Both the position numbers and the translations under genes were made by a program. From Bradyrhizobium sp. sBnM-33 (GTDB lineage Bacteria > Pseudomonadota > Alphaproteobacteria > Rhizobiales > Xanthobacteraceae): a stretch of 64,000 bases of DNA. This document shows positions 55,169-63,508 of this stretch, piece after piece (within the stretch, counting starts at the first letter, position 1; each line of letters starts with the position of its first letter). The stretch lies in the NCBI RefSeq assembly GCF_032917945.1, contig NZ_CP136624.1:3410001-3474000 (forward strand), read 5' to 3'. The notes below the pieces were generated by a model. That model did no database searches and had not been told where the DNA came from. It was given only the letters and a program-made list of their open reading frames with translations.

Positions 55169-56920
55169 ATGACCACCCATGCCGATCTGACCGGCCGCGA
55201 CGCCGCGGCGCGGCGCTCCAGAGCACTGGCGCCGACCTGTCGCGGGCTAAACTATTATTCGCTTGACCAAAGCCTGCGCGACCTCTTGCCCCATTATATG
55301 GAGGCGCCGCTGCTGGCGCATCTCGCGCCACACCTTTCCGAACTCGGCGAACTCGCCGGAGGCCGGCTGCACGACTTGTCAGACCAGGCCGAGCATCATC
55401 AGCCGGTGCTGCATCCGCGGGACGGCTATGGCCGCGACGAGGAATGGGTCGAATATCACCCGGCCTATCGCGAGATGGAAAGCATCGCGTTCGGAAAATT
55501 CGGCATGCACGCGATGTGCAACCGCGGCGGCGTCATGGGCTGGCCTTCGCCGATGCCGCCGATCGCCAAATACGTCTTTCACTATCTGTTCGCGCAAGCC
55601 GAGTTCGGCCTGCTTTGCCCGGTCAATCTCACCGACAGCTCTTCGGAGTTGGTACGCCGTTTCGGCACGGATGAGCTGCGCCAGCGCTATCTCGAACGGA
55701 TGTGGAGCCAGGATCCCGCCACGCTGCTCAAGTGCGCGCAATTCATGACCGAGAAGACCGGCGGCTCCGATGTGGGTGCCGGCGAACTCGTTGCTGTCAG
55801 CGACGGCAAGGATTGGAAGCTGTGGGGCGAGAAGTGGTTCTGCTCGAACGTCGACGCCGAACTGGCGGTGCTGCTCGCCCGGCCCGAGGGCGCTGTGCCC
55901 GGCGGCCGCGGCCTCGGCCTGTTTCTGATGCCAAAAGTCCTTCCCGATGGACGGCGGAATTCGTACCGGATCCTGCGGTTGAAGGACAAGCTCGGCAGCC
56001 GCACCATGGCAAGCGGCGAGATCGTTTTCGAGGGAGCCACAGCCTACCAGCTCGGCGAACTGGATCAGGGTCTCAAGCACATGCTGGTGATGGTGAATTC
56101 GAGCCGGGTGTCGCATCTTGCGCGCGCGGCCGGCATGATGCGGCGATGCCTCAATGAGGCGATGATCGCCGCGCGGCATCGCAACGCGTTCGGGCGCGCC
56201 GTGATCGACCATCCGCTGATGCGCAGGCAGTTGCTCAAGCTCATGGTCCCAACGGAGCAGGCGCTGTCGGCGCTACTGTATTCGGCAACCGCATCCGACA
56301 AGGTGCTGCGGCTGCTGACGCCGATCGCAAAATACCGGGCGTGCCGGGATAATGTCACGGTCGCCACGGGTGCGATGGAGGCCCGCGGCGGCAATGGCTA
56401 TATCGAGGATTGGCCGAACGCGCGGCTGGTTCGCGATGCCCATCTCGGCCTGCTGTGGGAAGGCACCAGCAACATCAACGCGCTCGATGCGGTTCAGCGC
56501 GCGGTCGGAAAGGCGCGGGGCCATGAAGCGTTGCGCGACGATCTCGGCCGCCGCCTGGAAGATACGGCCGGGATGCCGGGTCAGTTCCGAACGCGCCTTT
56601 CCGGCGCGCTGACGGACGCCATACGCTTTGCGGAACAGGTTGCGGCCGATCCGGAGAACGAGCGATTTTGCAGGATTGCCGCCGGAAAGCTGTACCACGC
56701 TACGACGGCTGCGCTGCTGGCATTCGAAGGCACGCGCCTCGGCAACGGCGGCGGCGATGCACGCCGCCTGCTGCTTTCGCGTTTTGTGCTCGAGCATCGC
56801 TCGGCCGAACATTCGTCTACCAATCTGCAGGCGCAGGATTGGGAGAACGCAGCGATCAATTTGCTGCTCAGCAATGCGCCGGTCTCGATGCGCGAGGCTG
56901 CCGCGCTGGTGCAGGGATAG
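55169..56920 (+). CDS. Acyl-CoA dehydrogenase family protein, AidB-like
   Basis: A 583-residue flavoprotein of the acyl-CoA dehydrogenase superfamily, longer than classical members (about 380) and similar in layout to the AidB branch. Visible features are CAQFMTEKTGGSDVG in the FAD/substrate region, RLKDKLGSRTMASGEIVFEGA, AFGRAVIDHPLMRRQL, and EARGGNGYIEDWPNARLVRDAHLGLLWEGTSNI near 400-430. It probably dehydrogenates an acyl-CoA, though AidB itself is linked to alkylation stress. I chose ATG 55169, with GAGGGAG 8 bp upstream. The next start (56924) begins 3 bp after the stop, so the two genes form an operon, probably under the divergent LysR regulator. Confidence 0.9.
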   Translation: MTTHADLTGRDAAARRSRALAPTCRGLNYYSLDQSLRDLLPHYMEAPLLAHLAPHLSELGELAGGRLHDLSDQAEHHQPVLHPRDGYGRDEEWVEYHPAYREMESIAFGKFGMHAMCNRGGVMGWPSPMPPIAKYVFHYLFAQAEFGLLCPVNLTDSSSELVRRFGTDELRQRYLERMWSQDPATLLKCAQFMTEKTGGSDVGAGELVAVSDGKDWKLWGEKWFCSNVDAELAVLLARPEGAVPGGRGLGLFLMPKVLPDGRRNSYRILRLKDKLGSRTMASGEIVFEGATAYQLGELDQGLKHMLVMVNSSRVSHLARAAGMMRRCLNEAMIAARHRNAFGRAVIDHPLMRRQLLKLMVPTEQALSALLYSATASDKVLRLLTPIAKYRACRDNVTVATGAMEARGGNGYIEDWPNARLVRDAHLGLLWEGTSNINALDAVQRAVGKARGHEALRDDLGRRLEDTAGMPGQFRTRLSGALTDAIRFAEQVAADPENERFCRIAAGKLYHATTAALLAFEGTRLGNGGGDARRLLLSRFVLEHRSAEHSSTNLQAQDWENAAINLLLSNAPVSMREAAALVQG

Positions 56921-56975
56921 CTCATGGACATTGCTCACCAACGTGAACTCGCCCGCCTGCTCGCGACGCTGCGCC

Positions 56976-57707
56976 GTGAACGACGCACGCAAAAGCGGCC
57001 TCGATCAACGGCTGGTGCCGCCTGACAAGGCGACAGCCTATCGCGTTGCCGGAATGGTCGCGGAAGAACTGGGCTGGGACGTCGTCGGCTGGAAGATCGC
57101 CGGCATGAAGCAGGGGCTGCAGCGCCAGCTTCGCACGGACTCGCCGATCTATGGCCGGGTGTTCGCACCGATCATGGAGTCGCCGGCCAGCGTCGAGCAC
57201 GCCAAACTCTGCAGCCCGATTCCCGAAGTCGAGTATCAGGCGCGCCTGGGGGCCGATCTGCCGCCGCGCGAAAAACCCTATACACTTGCGGAAGTCAGAG
57301 AGTCAGTGGCGTCGCTGCATACGGGAATCGAACTCGCCGAATGCCGCTTCGTCCACGACGCCGCGTTTCCGCCGCTGCCTGCGATCCTCGCCGATGGCGC
57401 GGGAAGCGGCATCGTCGTCTGCGGCGCCGCGATCCCCGATTGGAAGACGCGCGACATCGCCGGGCAGGAAGTGTTGTTGACCTGCAACGGCTCGCTGCGT
57501 CGAAAGGGCACGGCGGGCGAAGCGCTCGACCATCCCATGGTGCCGCTCACCTGGCTTGCCAACGAGCTCTCGCGCACCGGCATCGGAATGAAGGCGGGAC
57601 AGACCGTCAGCACGGGGACGGTAACAGGCATGTTGCGGCCGAAGCCTGGCGAGATCTATGTCGCGGACTTCGGCCCGTTCGGGAGCGTGATGGCCACCTA
57701 CGCGTGA
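56976..57707 (+). CDS. 2-keto-4-pentenoate hydratase/fumarylacetoacetate hydrolase family protein, apparent 5' frameshift
   Basis: The frame encodes about 243 residues of a hydratase-like enzyme: RLVPPDKATAYRVAGMVAEELGW, WKIAGMKQGLQRQL, the metal-site region PIPEVEYQARLGADLP, and the C-terminal GEIYVADFGPFGSVMATY. Such enzymes hydrate or decarboxylate 2-oxo acids in catabolic pathways. The natural start appears to be ATG 56924, which has AGGGA 8 bp upstream and opens 3 bp after the dehydrogenase stop. That frame reads MDIAHQRELARLLATLRR and then diverges, while the conserved protein continues in another frame. The span 56924-57707 is 784 bp, one more than a multiple of three. GTG 56976 is the first start codon in the conserved frame but lacks a ribosome binding site. 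Either a real frameshift or a sequencing error is possible. Confidence 0.75.
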   Translation: MNDARKSGLDQRLVPPDKATAYRVAGMVAEELGWDVVGWKIAGMKQGLQRQLRTDSPIYGRVFAPIMESPASVEHAKLCSPIPEVEYQARLGADLPPREKPYTLAEVRESVASLHTGIELAECRFVHDAAFPPLPAILADGAGSGIVVCGAAIPDWKTRDIAGQEVLLTCNGSLRRKGTAGEALDHPMVPLTWLANELSRTGIGMKAGQTVSTGTVTGMLRPKPGEIYVADFGPFGSVMATYA

Positions 57708-57722
57708 TTGTCTGTCCCGCTC

Positions 57723-58034
57723 TCACGCGCTCTGTTTGGGAAGATCGCCAAGGAGATTTGACAGCTTGACCGCAAGCTTTCGAAGCCGGGTATTCTCTTC
57801 GAGCAGCCGTCCAACGTTGTTGGTGTCATGCTGCGCTTGATATTTCCGAAGTCCGTCGACCTCGTCGAGCAGGGGCGATATAGCGGCGAGCAGTTTATCG
57901 CTCCGGTGCGGCGCTTCGTCTGCCTGGCGCGCATCACGGCCCTGACGCAGCGGCACGACGTTGTCGCGGTGTCCGGCGTCCCGAAATGCATCGACGCCGG
58001 CCTGTCTGTAACGCGCTGAAAATTTGGTACTCAT
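57723..58034 (-). CDS. Small hypothetical protein with C-terminal coiled-coil motif
   Basis: A 103-residue soluble protein of unknown function. The C-terminal part is predicted coiled coil (LLEENTRLRKLAVKLSNLLGD) and resembles the C-terminus of the protein encoded at 59291 (LIEENARLRELLSQLSDLIRK). I chose ATG 58034, which has AGGA 8 bp upstream and opens MSTKFSARYRQAG. It is convergent with the hydratase gene. No domain with a known role is visible. Confidence 0.65.
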   Translation of the reverse strand: MSTKFSARYRQAGVDAFRDAGHRDNVVPLRQGRDARQADEAPHRSDKLLAAISPLLDEVDGLRKYQAQHDTNNVGRLLEENTRLRKLAVKLSNLLGDLPKQSA

Positions 58035-58262
58035 GACAATTTCCTGATCACAAGGTGGCGCAGTCGCCTTTTCAGCGACGAGTTTTCCATTGAGTCCGGG
58101 GCAAATTTGCGTCGGAAAGGCAACGGCGAAAAGGCTCGCCAGAGAACTCATGCGTCGGTCGAGTCACACGGCAGATCGGATTAGGCCCAATTTTTGACGT
58201 ACCGCGGGCCTTTCTGGCGTGTCGGGGTGGGCTGGGGAGCAAACCACCTTAGGGGCGTACCG

Positions 58263-58463
58263 ATGACGGATTTCCTGACCAATGCAGATCACTGGCGCAA
58301 GCGCGCGGAACGGACGAGGGCGCTAGCTGCGGTTGCCGTCAAGGACCAGGAACGCCTGCTCAAAGTGGCGGAAGAATATGATCGCCTGGCGGCGCTCGCC
58401 GAACGGCGGCGAAGCGCGCCGGTTCCGCCCGGTTCCTACGTTCCGGCAAGCCGACCCGAATAA
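58263..58463 (+). CDS. Small hypothetical protein, helical
   Basis: A 66-residue protein, mostly helical and charged (HWRKRAERTRALAAVAVKDQ, VAEEYDRLAALAERR) with a Pro-rich tail. Proteins with this layout are common and unnamed in Bradyrhizobium and related genera, from memory. The start ATG has AGGGGC 8 bp upstream. It stands alone between gaps of about 220 bp. Function is unknown. Confidence 0.6.
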   Translation: MTDFLTNADHWRKRAERTRALAAVAVKDQERLLKVAEEYDRLAALAERRRSAPVPPGSYVPASRPE

Positions 58464-58681
58464 ACCTTCAATAGAGAGAAGCCGTCGTAAGAGGCGGGCA
58501 ATTTCCGCTTCCGCAGGCGCGTGGCTGCGTCATCGCGGCGGCGAAATGCGCCGCCATACCCAGATGTGTGACCTCTAAAACACAACCGCCAAGCAACGTT
58601 CAAGCCATTGTGATCGCGCGATTGCGGTCGAATCAACGAATCACCTAGACCGTTAGCGGGGCTGGGAAGCGGAGAGTTAGT

Positions 58682-58780
58682 ATGAGAGTCGCTTCCTTAG
58701 AAAGTGTACTGACGGCGGCTACGCTGGTATTGGCCATCGTCATCGTGCTGTGGGGAATCAAGATTTTCCACGGCGTGTGA
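58682..58780 (+). CDS. 32-residue single-pass membrane microprotein
   Basis: A short frame MRVASLESVLTAATLVLAIV continues to WGIKIFHGV and stops at 58778-58780. About 20 residues in the middle are hydrophobic enough to span the membrane. GGAGAG lies 6 bp before the ATG, a good ribosome binding site for so short a frame. No known domain is present. A small membrane-associated regulatory peptide is possible, but nothing shows its target. Confidence 0.45.
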   Translation: MRVASLESVLTAATLVLAIVIVLWGIKIFHGV

Positions 58781-58889
58781 ACAGGCGAGCTGGCGTCGAA
58801 CTCGAGACCTCCGGTCAAGAAGAGGCTCGCGACAAAAGCAGGGGTAAAGGCGTCACTTCCGCGGCGGCGGAGGCCTTTTTTGTTCTTGC

Positions 58890-59096
58890 TTGCCCGACCC
58901 ATGGTTCGCCGGAGGCTTGTCCCCTTCCGACGCGTATCGAGTTTGGTTTACGGCCTGGCGCGATTCCGCACTGGCCGCGAGAGGCATTGGTTTCAAGTTC
59001 CGCATGCATTTTGGTTATTATCTGATGATTGCGGCCCTCGTTCTCATGGGGCTGGAAGTCCTTTACGCGCTCTATCAATTGTCCACGTTTCTCTAA
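58890..59096 (+). CDS. Small hypothetical membrane protein
   Basis: A 68-residue frame from a TTG codon with one hydrophobic helix near the C-terminus (YYLMIAALVLMGLEVLYALYQ). The N-terminal half (PSDAYRVWFTAWRDSALAARG) is amphipathic. No ATG gives a longer product, and another TTG at about 58917 is an alternative start. The reading frame looks coding, but start choice and function are uncertain. Confidence 0.45.
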   Translation: MPDPWFAGGLSPSDAYRVWFTAWRDSALAARGIGFKFRMHFGYYLMIAALVLMGLEVLYALYQLSTFL

Positions 59097-59290
59097 ATCG
59101 CACGCGCAGGCTGCAGGTTTGCCCCGCGCGGGCCCTACGACTTGCCGCAATGACGCCGTTTTAGCGCCGGGGTCGTCTTCGCGCGATTCCAATTTTAGTC
59201 GCAAATTTGCCTGCCGACTCACCTCATTCTCCGCGCGCGAGACAAGGTGACTGGGGGCACGTTCCGCTTTTTAAAATTGGAGTATCAATC

Positions 59291-59536
59291 ATGCGAGTAG
59301 ACCATCCGCAGCTTAATAAGCGAGACCGCCGCGCTGAACCTTCATTTTGGGTTGAGGAACCGACCGACGACGCTCTTTCACTGCTTGAGAATGCCCTGCG
59401 CGGGGACGAGCCCGCCCTTCGTCGCAACGAGCAGGCTGACGAAGCCCATGCACTGATTGAGGAGAATGCAAGGCTTCGGGAGCTTTTGTCCCAGCTCTCG
59501 GACTTGATCCGCAAAAACGGCATTCACCAGAAGTAA
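59291..59536 (+). CDS. Small hypothetical protein with C-terminal coiled-coil motif
   Basis: An 81-residue acidic protein. Its C-terminal helix (AHALIEENARLRELLSQLSD) resembles the C-terminus of the protein encoded at 57723-58034, so the two may be distant paralogues or share an oligomerisation motif. ATG 59291 has GGAG 9 bp upstream. A strong terminator follows the stop by 17 bp. Function is unknown. Confidence 0.65.
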   Translation: MRVDHPQLNKRDRRAEPSFWVEEPTDDALSLLENALRGDEPALRRNEQADEAHALIEENARLRELLSQLSDLIRKNGIHQK

Positions 59537-59553
59537 CGCCCACGATGTGATTT

Positions 59554-59611
59554 CGGCCCCGCCCCGGCACGAGTGGTTCGACCGCTGCCGGGGCGGGGCC
59601 GCATTGTTTTC
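59554..59611 (+). terminator. Strong rho-independent terminator
   Basis: A perfect 16-bp GC-rich stem (59554-59569 and 59586-59601) with a 16-base loop is followed by CATTGTTTTC. It ends the transcript of the small gene at 59291. On the other strand the hairpin lacks a T-run, so it is a weaker stop for the converging transporter operon. Confidence 0.85.
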
Positions 59612-59678
59612 AAGGATTGAATTCTTTGCCGCCGCCGCATGAGAAGCGGTGGATGGCGCGGCCGGATACGCGCCGCCG

Positions 59679-60647
59679 TCAGGCCAGATGGCAGGCCACG
59701 AAATGCCCGTCGCTGCCTTGCTTCAGCTCGGGCGCGCTTTCCCGGCAGCGCGGTTCGGCGACCGGGCAGCGGGTGTGGAAGTGGCAGCCGCGCGGCGGGT
59801 TCATCGGACTGGGCACATCGCCCTGCAGCCGGATCCGCTTGCGCTTCACCTTCGGGTCTGGCACCGGCACGGCGGAAAGCAGCGCCTGCGTATAGGGGTG
59901 TCGGGGATTGCGGTAGAGGTCGTTCGCGTCAGCCAGCTCGACGATACGGCCGAGATACATCACCGCGACGCGGTCGGAAATGTGCTCGACGACCGAGAGA
60001 TCGTGGGCGACGAACAGATAGGTGAGCTTGAGCTCGGACTGCAGGTCTTCCAACAGATTGATCACCTGCGCCTGGATGGAGACGTCGAGCGCGGAAACCG
60101 GCTCGTCGCAGACGATGAATTTCGGCTCCACCGCAAGTGCGCGCGCAATCACGATGCGCTGGCGCTGGCCGCCGGAAAATTCGTGCGGATAGCGGCGCAT
60201 GTGCTCGGCCTTCAGCCCGACCTTGACGAGAAGACTCGCCACGCGGTCATCCCGCTCGCTTGCCGAGGAAGCGAGCGCGTGGATGGTGAAGGCTTCGCCG
60301 AGAATCGCGCCGACGGTCATGCGCGGATTGAGCGAGGCAAAGGGGTCCTGGAAGACGATCTGCATGTTGCGCCGCATGGCGCGCAGGTCGCCGCCGGAAA
60401 GTCCCCGCACGTCGCGCCCATCGAAGACAATCTCGCCTTCGCTGGGTTCGACCAGGCGCAGCACGCAGCGCGCGGTGGTGGACTTGCCGCAGCCGGACTC
60501 GCCGACGAGGCCGAGCGTTTCGCCGCGATTGACCGCAAAGGACACGCCGTCGACAGCATGAACGCGGCCGACCTCGCGCGAAAGGAGTCCGCCCTTGACC
60601 GGAAAATGCTTTTTCAGGCCGGTGACGCGGAGCAGGGGCTCGCTCAT
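59679..60647 (-). CDS. Dipeptide/oligopeptide ABC transporter ATPase, DppF/OppF-like
   Basis: A 322-residue ATPase. Walker A is GESGCGKST, the Q-loop is [13 protein letters not shown], the signature is FSGGQRQR and Walker B is [12 protein letters not shown]. The C-terminal oligopeptide-transporter domain has the cysteine-containing segment [15 protein letters not shown]. The family energises uptake of di- or oligopeptides, or other short compounds such as opines and nickel chelates. It is the last gene of a five-gene minus-strand operon. I chose ATG 60647, which overlaps the preceding ATPase stop by 4 bp. The substrate cannot be decided here. Confidence 0.92.
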   Translation of the reverse strand: MSEPLLRVTGLKKHFPVKGGLLSREVGRVHAVDGVSFAVNRGETLGLVGESGCGKSTTARCVLRLVEPSEGEIVFDGRDVRGLSGGDLRAMRRNMQIVFQDPFASLNPRMTVGAILGEAFTIHALASSASERDDRVASLLVKVGLKAEHMRRYPHEFSGGQRQRIVIARALAVEPKFIVCDEPVSALDVSIQAQVINLLEDLQSELKLTYLFVAHDLSVVEHISDRVAVMYLGRIVELADANDLYRNPRHPYTQALLSAVPVPDPKVKRKRIRLQGDVPSPMNPPRGCHFHTRCPVAEPRCRESAPELKQGSDGHFVACHLA

Positions 60648-61636
60648 GCTGGCTCTCCCTGCTTCTCTCCGAGGTGGCAGGCCATGCGATGGCCCGGTGC
60701 GACCTCGCGCAGCAGCGGTTCTTCTTCCGCGCAACGGCTAAAGGCGTAGCGGCAGCGCGGCGCGAAGCGGCAGCCGGGCGCGGGATTGATCAGGATCGGC
60801 ACCGAGCCGCCGATCGCTTCCAGCCGGGTCTTGTGCGTGCTGGCGAGATCGATGCGCGGGATCGAGCGGATCAGGCCCTGCGTGTAGGGATGGCGCGGGC
60901 TTTCGAACAGGCTATCGACATCGGCTTCTTCGACCACCTTGCCGGCATACATGACGACGACCCGCTGCGCGGTTTCGGCCACCACGCCCATAGCGTGGGT
61001 GATCAGCATCACCGCCATGCCGAAGCGTTCCTTCATGTCCTGCAACAAATCGAGGATTTGCGCCTGGATGGTCACGTCGAGCGCGGTGGTCGGCTCGTCG
61101 GCGATGACGAGCTTGGGCTTGCAGGCAAGCGCCATCGCGATCATGACGCGCTGGCGCATGCCGCCGGAGAACTGGTGCGGGTAATCATGCACGCGGGCTT
61201 CCGCATTGGGAATCTGCACCAGCTTGAACATGTCGACGGTGCGGGCGAGCGCGTCCTTGTTCGAGAGGCCCTCATGGCGGCGCAGGCTCTCGGCAACCTG
61301 TTCGCCGACGGTCAGCACCGGGTTGAGCGAGGTCATCGGCTCCTGGAAGATGAAGCCAATATTCTTGGCGCGGATGTCATCGAGTTCGCTGCTGGTGAGC
61401 GGCACGAGGTCGCGGCCCTCGAACAGGATCTTGCCCTCGACGATGCGGCCGGGCGGCATTGCGATCAGTTTCAGGATCGACATAGCGGTGACGGTCTTGC
61501 CGCAGCCGGACTCGCCGACAACGCAGAGCGTCTCGCCCTTATTGAGCGTGATATCGATGCCGTCGACCGCCCTCAGCATGCCGTCGTCGGTGGCGAAGTG
61601 GGTTTTCAGGCCCTTGATTTCGAGCAATGGGACCAT
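60644..61636 (-). CDS. Dipeptide/oligopeptide ABC transporter ATPase, DppD/OppD-like
   Basis: A 330-residue ATPase, partner of the one at 59679. Walker A is GESGCGKTV, the Q-loop is [13 protein letters not shown], the signature is FSGGMRQR and Walker B is [12 protein letters not shown]. The C-terminal domain carries [15 protein letters not shown]. Two different ATPases are normal for Dpp/Opp-type importers. The start ATG overlaps the permease stop by one base (TGATG), indicating translational coupling. Frames continuing further upstream are within the permease gene and are not part of this protein. Confidence 0.92.
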   Translation of the reverse strand: MVPLLEIKGLKTHFATDDGMLRAVDGIDITLNKGETLCVVGESGCGKTVTAMSILKLIAMPPGRIVEGKILFEGRDLVPLTSSELDDIRAKNIGFIFQEPMTSLNPVLTVGEQVAESLRRHEGLSNKDALARTVDMFKLVQIPNAEARVHDYPHQFSGGMRQRVMIAMALACKPKLVIADEPTTALDVTIQAQILDLLQDMKERFGMAVMLITHAMGVVAETAQRVVVMYAGKVVEEADVDSLFESPRHPYTQGLIRSIPRIDLASTHKTRLEAIGGSVPILINPAPGCRFAPRCRYAFSRCAEEEPLLREVAPGHRMACHLGEKQGEPA

Positions 61637-62565
61637 CAGATCACCCGCCTCGCATCGAGCGCATCGCGCATGCCGTCGCCGATGAAATTGATGGCCACGA
61701 CCGCGATGAAGATGGCGCCGCCCGGAAACAACGCCCAATGCGGACCGATGTCGAGATAGTCCTTGGCGTCGAACAATAGCCGCCCCCAGGTCGGGGTATC
61801 CGGCGGAAAGCCGAGGCCGAGAAACGACAGCGTGGATTCCGCGATGATCGCGGCGGCGACGTCGATGGTGCCGGCGATAATCACGGGGCCGACTGCGTTC
61901 GGCAGGATGTGCCGCACCACCTGCCGGAACGGGCTGGCGCCGAGGGCGCGCGCGGCTTCGACGAATTCCTTCTCGCGCAAGGAGAGGAACTGAGCGCGCA
62001 CCAGCCGCGCGACCGGCATCCAGCGCAGGCCGCCGATGACGAGCACGATCAGGATGAAGATGCCGCCCTCGGGCCCGAACACGGATTTGAGCCCGTCGCG
62101 GAACAGATAGATGAGTAGCAGCAGCAGCGGCAATTGCGGCAGCGAGAGGAACAGGTCGGTCAGCCACATCAGCGCGTGCCCGAGCGCCCCGCGCGACATG
62201 CCGGCGAGCGCACCGATCAGCGTACCGACGAGGACGGCGACCGCCATGGCGGCAAGCCCAACCGCGAGCGAGATACGTCCACCATAGATCATGCGGGCGA
62301 GGATATCCTGTCCGAGATCATCGGTGCCGAAGGGGTGGGCGAGCGAGGGGCCCTCAAGGCGCGCGGTGAAATCGATGTCGTTGATGCTGACACGCCAGAC
62401 GAACGGGCCGAATACCACCGCCACGATCAGAACAAGCAGCAGGAATGCGCTGACCACGGCGAGCTTGTGGCGGCGATAGCGCCGCCACGTCTCGCGCCAG
62501 GGCGACCAGGCGGGCCGCCGCTCAGCGGAAGGAGATGCGAGGGTCAAGCCAGCCATAGAGGACAT
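61636..62565 (-). CDS. Peptide ABC transporter permease, DppC/OppC-like
   Basis: A 309-residue inner-membrane permease. It has one N-terminal membrane helix, the OppC-type periplasmic segment FGTDDLGQDILARMIYGGR, and the coupling-helix region REKEFVEAARALGASPFRQV typical of BPD-transport permeases, with about six membrane helices in total. It pairs with the DppB-like permease upstream. Its 5' end overlaps the dppB-like stop by 44 bp from ATG 62565, or by 35 bp from ATG 62556; neither has a clear ribosome binding site, so the start is uncertain. Confidence 0.92.
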   Translation of the reverse strand: MSSMAGLTLASPSAERRPAWSPWRETWRRYRRHKLAVVSAFLLLVLIVAVVFGPFVWRVSINDIDFTARLEGPSLAHPFGTDDLGQDILARMIYGGRISLAVGLAAMAVAVLVGTLIGALAGMSRGALGHALMWLTDLFLSLPQLPLLLLLIYLFRDGLKSVFGPEGGIFILIVLVIGGLRWMPVARLVRAQFLSLREKEFVEAARALGASPFRQVVRHILPNAVGPVIIAGTIDVAAAIIAESTLSFLGLGFPPDTPTWGRLLFDAKDYLDIGPHWALFPGGAIFIAVVAINFIGDGMRDALDARRVI

Positions 62566-63481
62566 CCGCGATCAGGTTGAAGAGCACCACAAGACAGGCG
62601 AAGACGAAGGTCACGGCCATCACGACCGGCGTGTCGTTAGAGAGGATGGAGGAAATCAGCAGTGAGCCGATTCCCGGAATCCGGAAGATCTGCTCGGTTA
62701 CAATGGCGCCGCCGAACACAGCGGGCATCTGCAGCGCGATCAGAGTGACGACCGGAATCATCGCGTTGCGCATCGCGTGCTTGACGATCACCCTCGATTG
62801 CCCGAGGCCCTTGGCGCGGGCGGTGGTGACGTAGTCAAGGCGGATCACATCCAGCATGGCCGAACGCACGAAGCGCGTCATCGAAGCCGCCTGGAACAGG
62901 CCGAGCACCATCACCGGCATGATGGCCTGGCGGATCTGCTCGAAGAGCCAGCGTATCCCGGTCGCCTTGATATCGCTGGAATAGACAAAGGGCAGCCAGT
63001 CCAGCGTGATCGAGAAGACCAGGATGAACAAAAGGCCGGTAAAGAACGTCGGCAGCGAAAAGCCGATGAAGGCGAACGTGTTGGCGATCTGGTCGAAGAT
63101 GGAGTAGGGCCTGGTGGCGGCATAGACGCCAACCGGTATGGCAATCAGCAGCGCGAGCAGCTGCGCCGAGCCGATCACATAGAGCGTCGTCGGCAGTCGC
63201 TGCAGGATCAGCGTGTCGACATCCATCCGGCTGACAAAGGAAAAGCCCCAGTCGCCTTGCGTCATGGCGGCGAGCCAGCGCAGGTAACGGATATGGACCG
63301 GATCGTCGAGGCCGAACTTGGTCCGAAGCGCCATTGCCACTTCGGGCGGCACGTTTGGATTGGTCGCGAGCTCTGCGAACGGATCGCCGGGCGCGAGCGC
63401 AAGTACCGTGAACAGAACGAGCGAAATGCCGAGCAAGCTCGGCACCGCGATAAGCAGGCGACGCAGGATATACTGACGCAT
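62522..63481 (-). CDS. Peptide ABC transporter permease, DppB/OppB-like
   Basis: A 319-residue permease opening with the classic MRQYILRRLLIAVPSLLGIS helix. It continues with the OppB-type loop DPFAELATNPNVPPEV, GDWGFSFVSRMDV, and the coupling segment LDYVTTARAKGLGQSRVI. About six membrane helices are visible. It ends with WLDPRISFR, normal for the family. It lies 27 bp downstream of the binding-protein gene and overlaps the DppC-like gene. Confidence 0.94.
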   Translation of the reverse strand: MRQYILRRLLIAVPSLLGISLVLFTVLALAPGDPFAELATNPNVPPEVAMALRTKFGLDDPVHIRYLRWLAAMTQGDWGFSFVSRMDVDTLILQRLPTTLYVIGSAQLLALLIAIPVGVYAATRPYSIFDQIANTFAFIGFSLPTFFTGLLFILVFSITLDWLPFVYSSDIKATGIRWLFEQIRQAIMPVMVLGLFQAASMTRFVRSAMLDVIRLDYVTTARAKGLGQSRVIVKHAMRNAMIPVVTLIALQMPAVFGGAIVTEQIFRIPGIGSLLISSILSNDTPVVMAVTFVFACLVVLFNLIADVLYGWLDPRISFR

Positions 63482-63508
63482 GAGAAACGATCCGCCTAAC
63501 GCCGGCTA

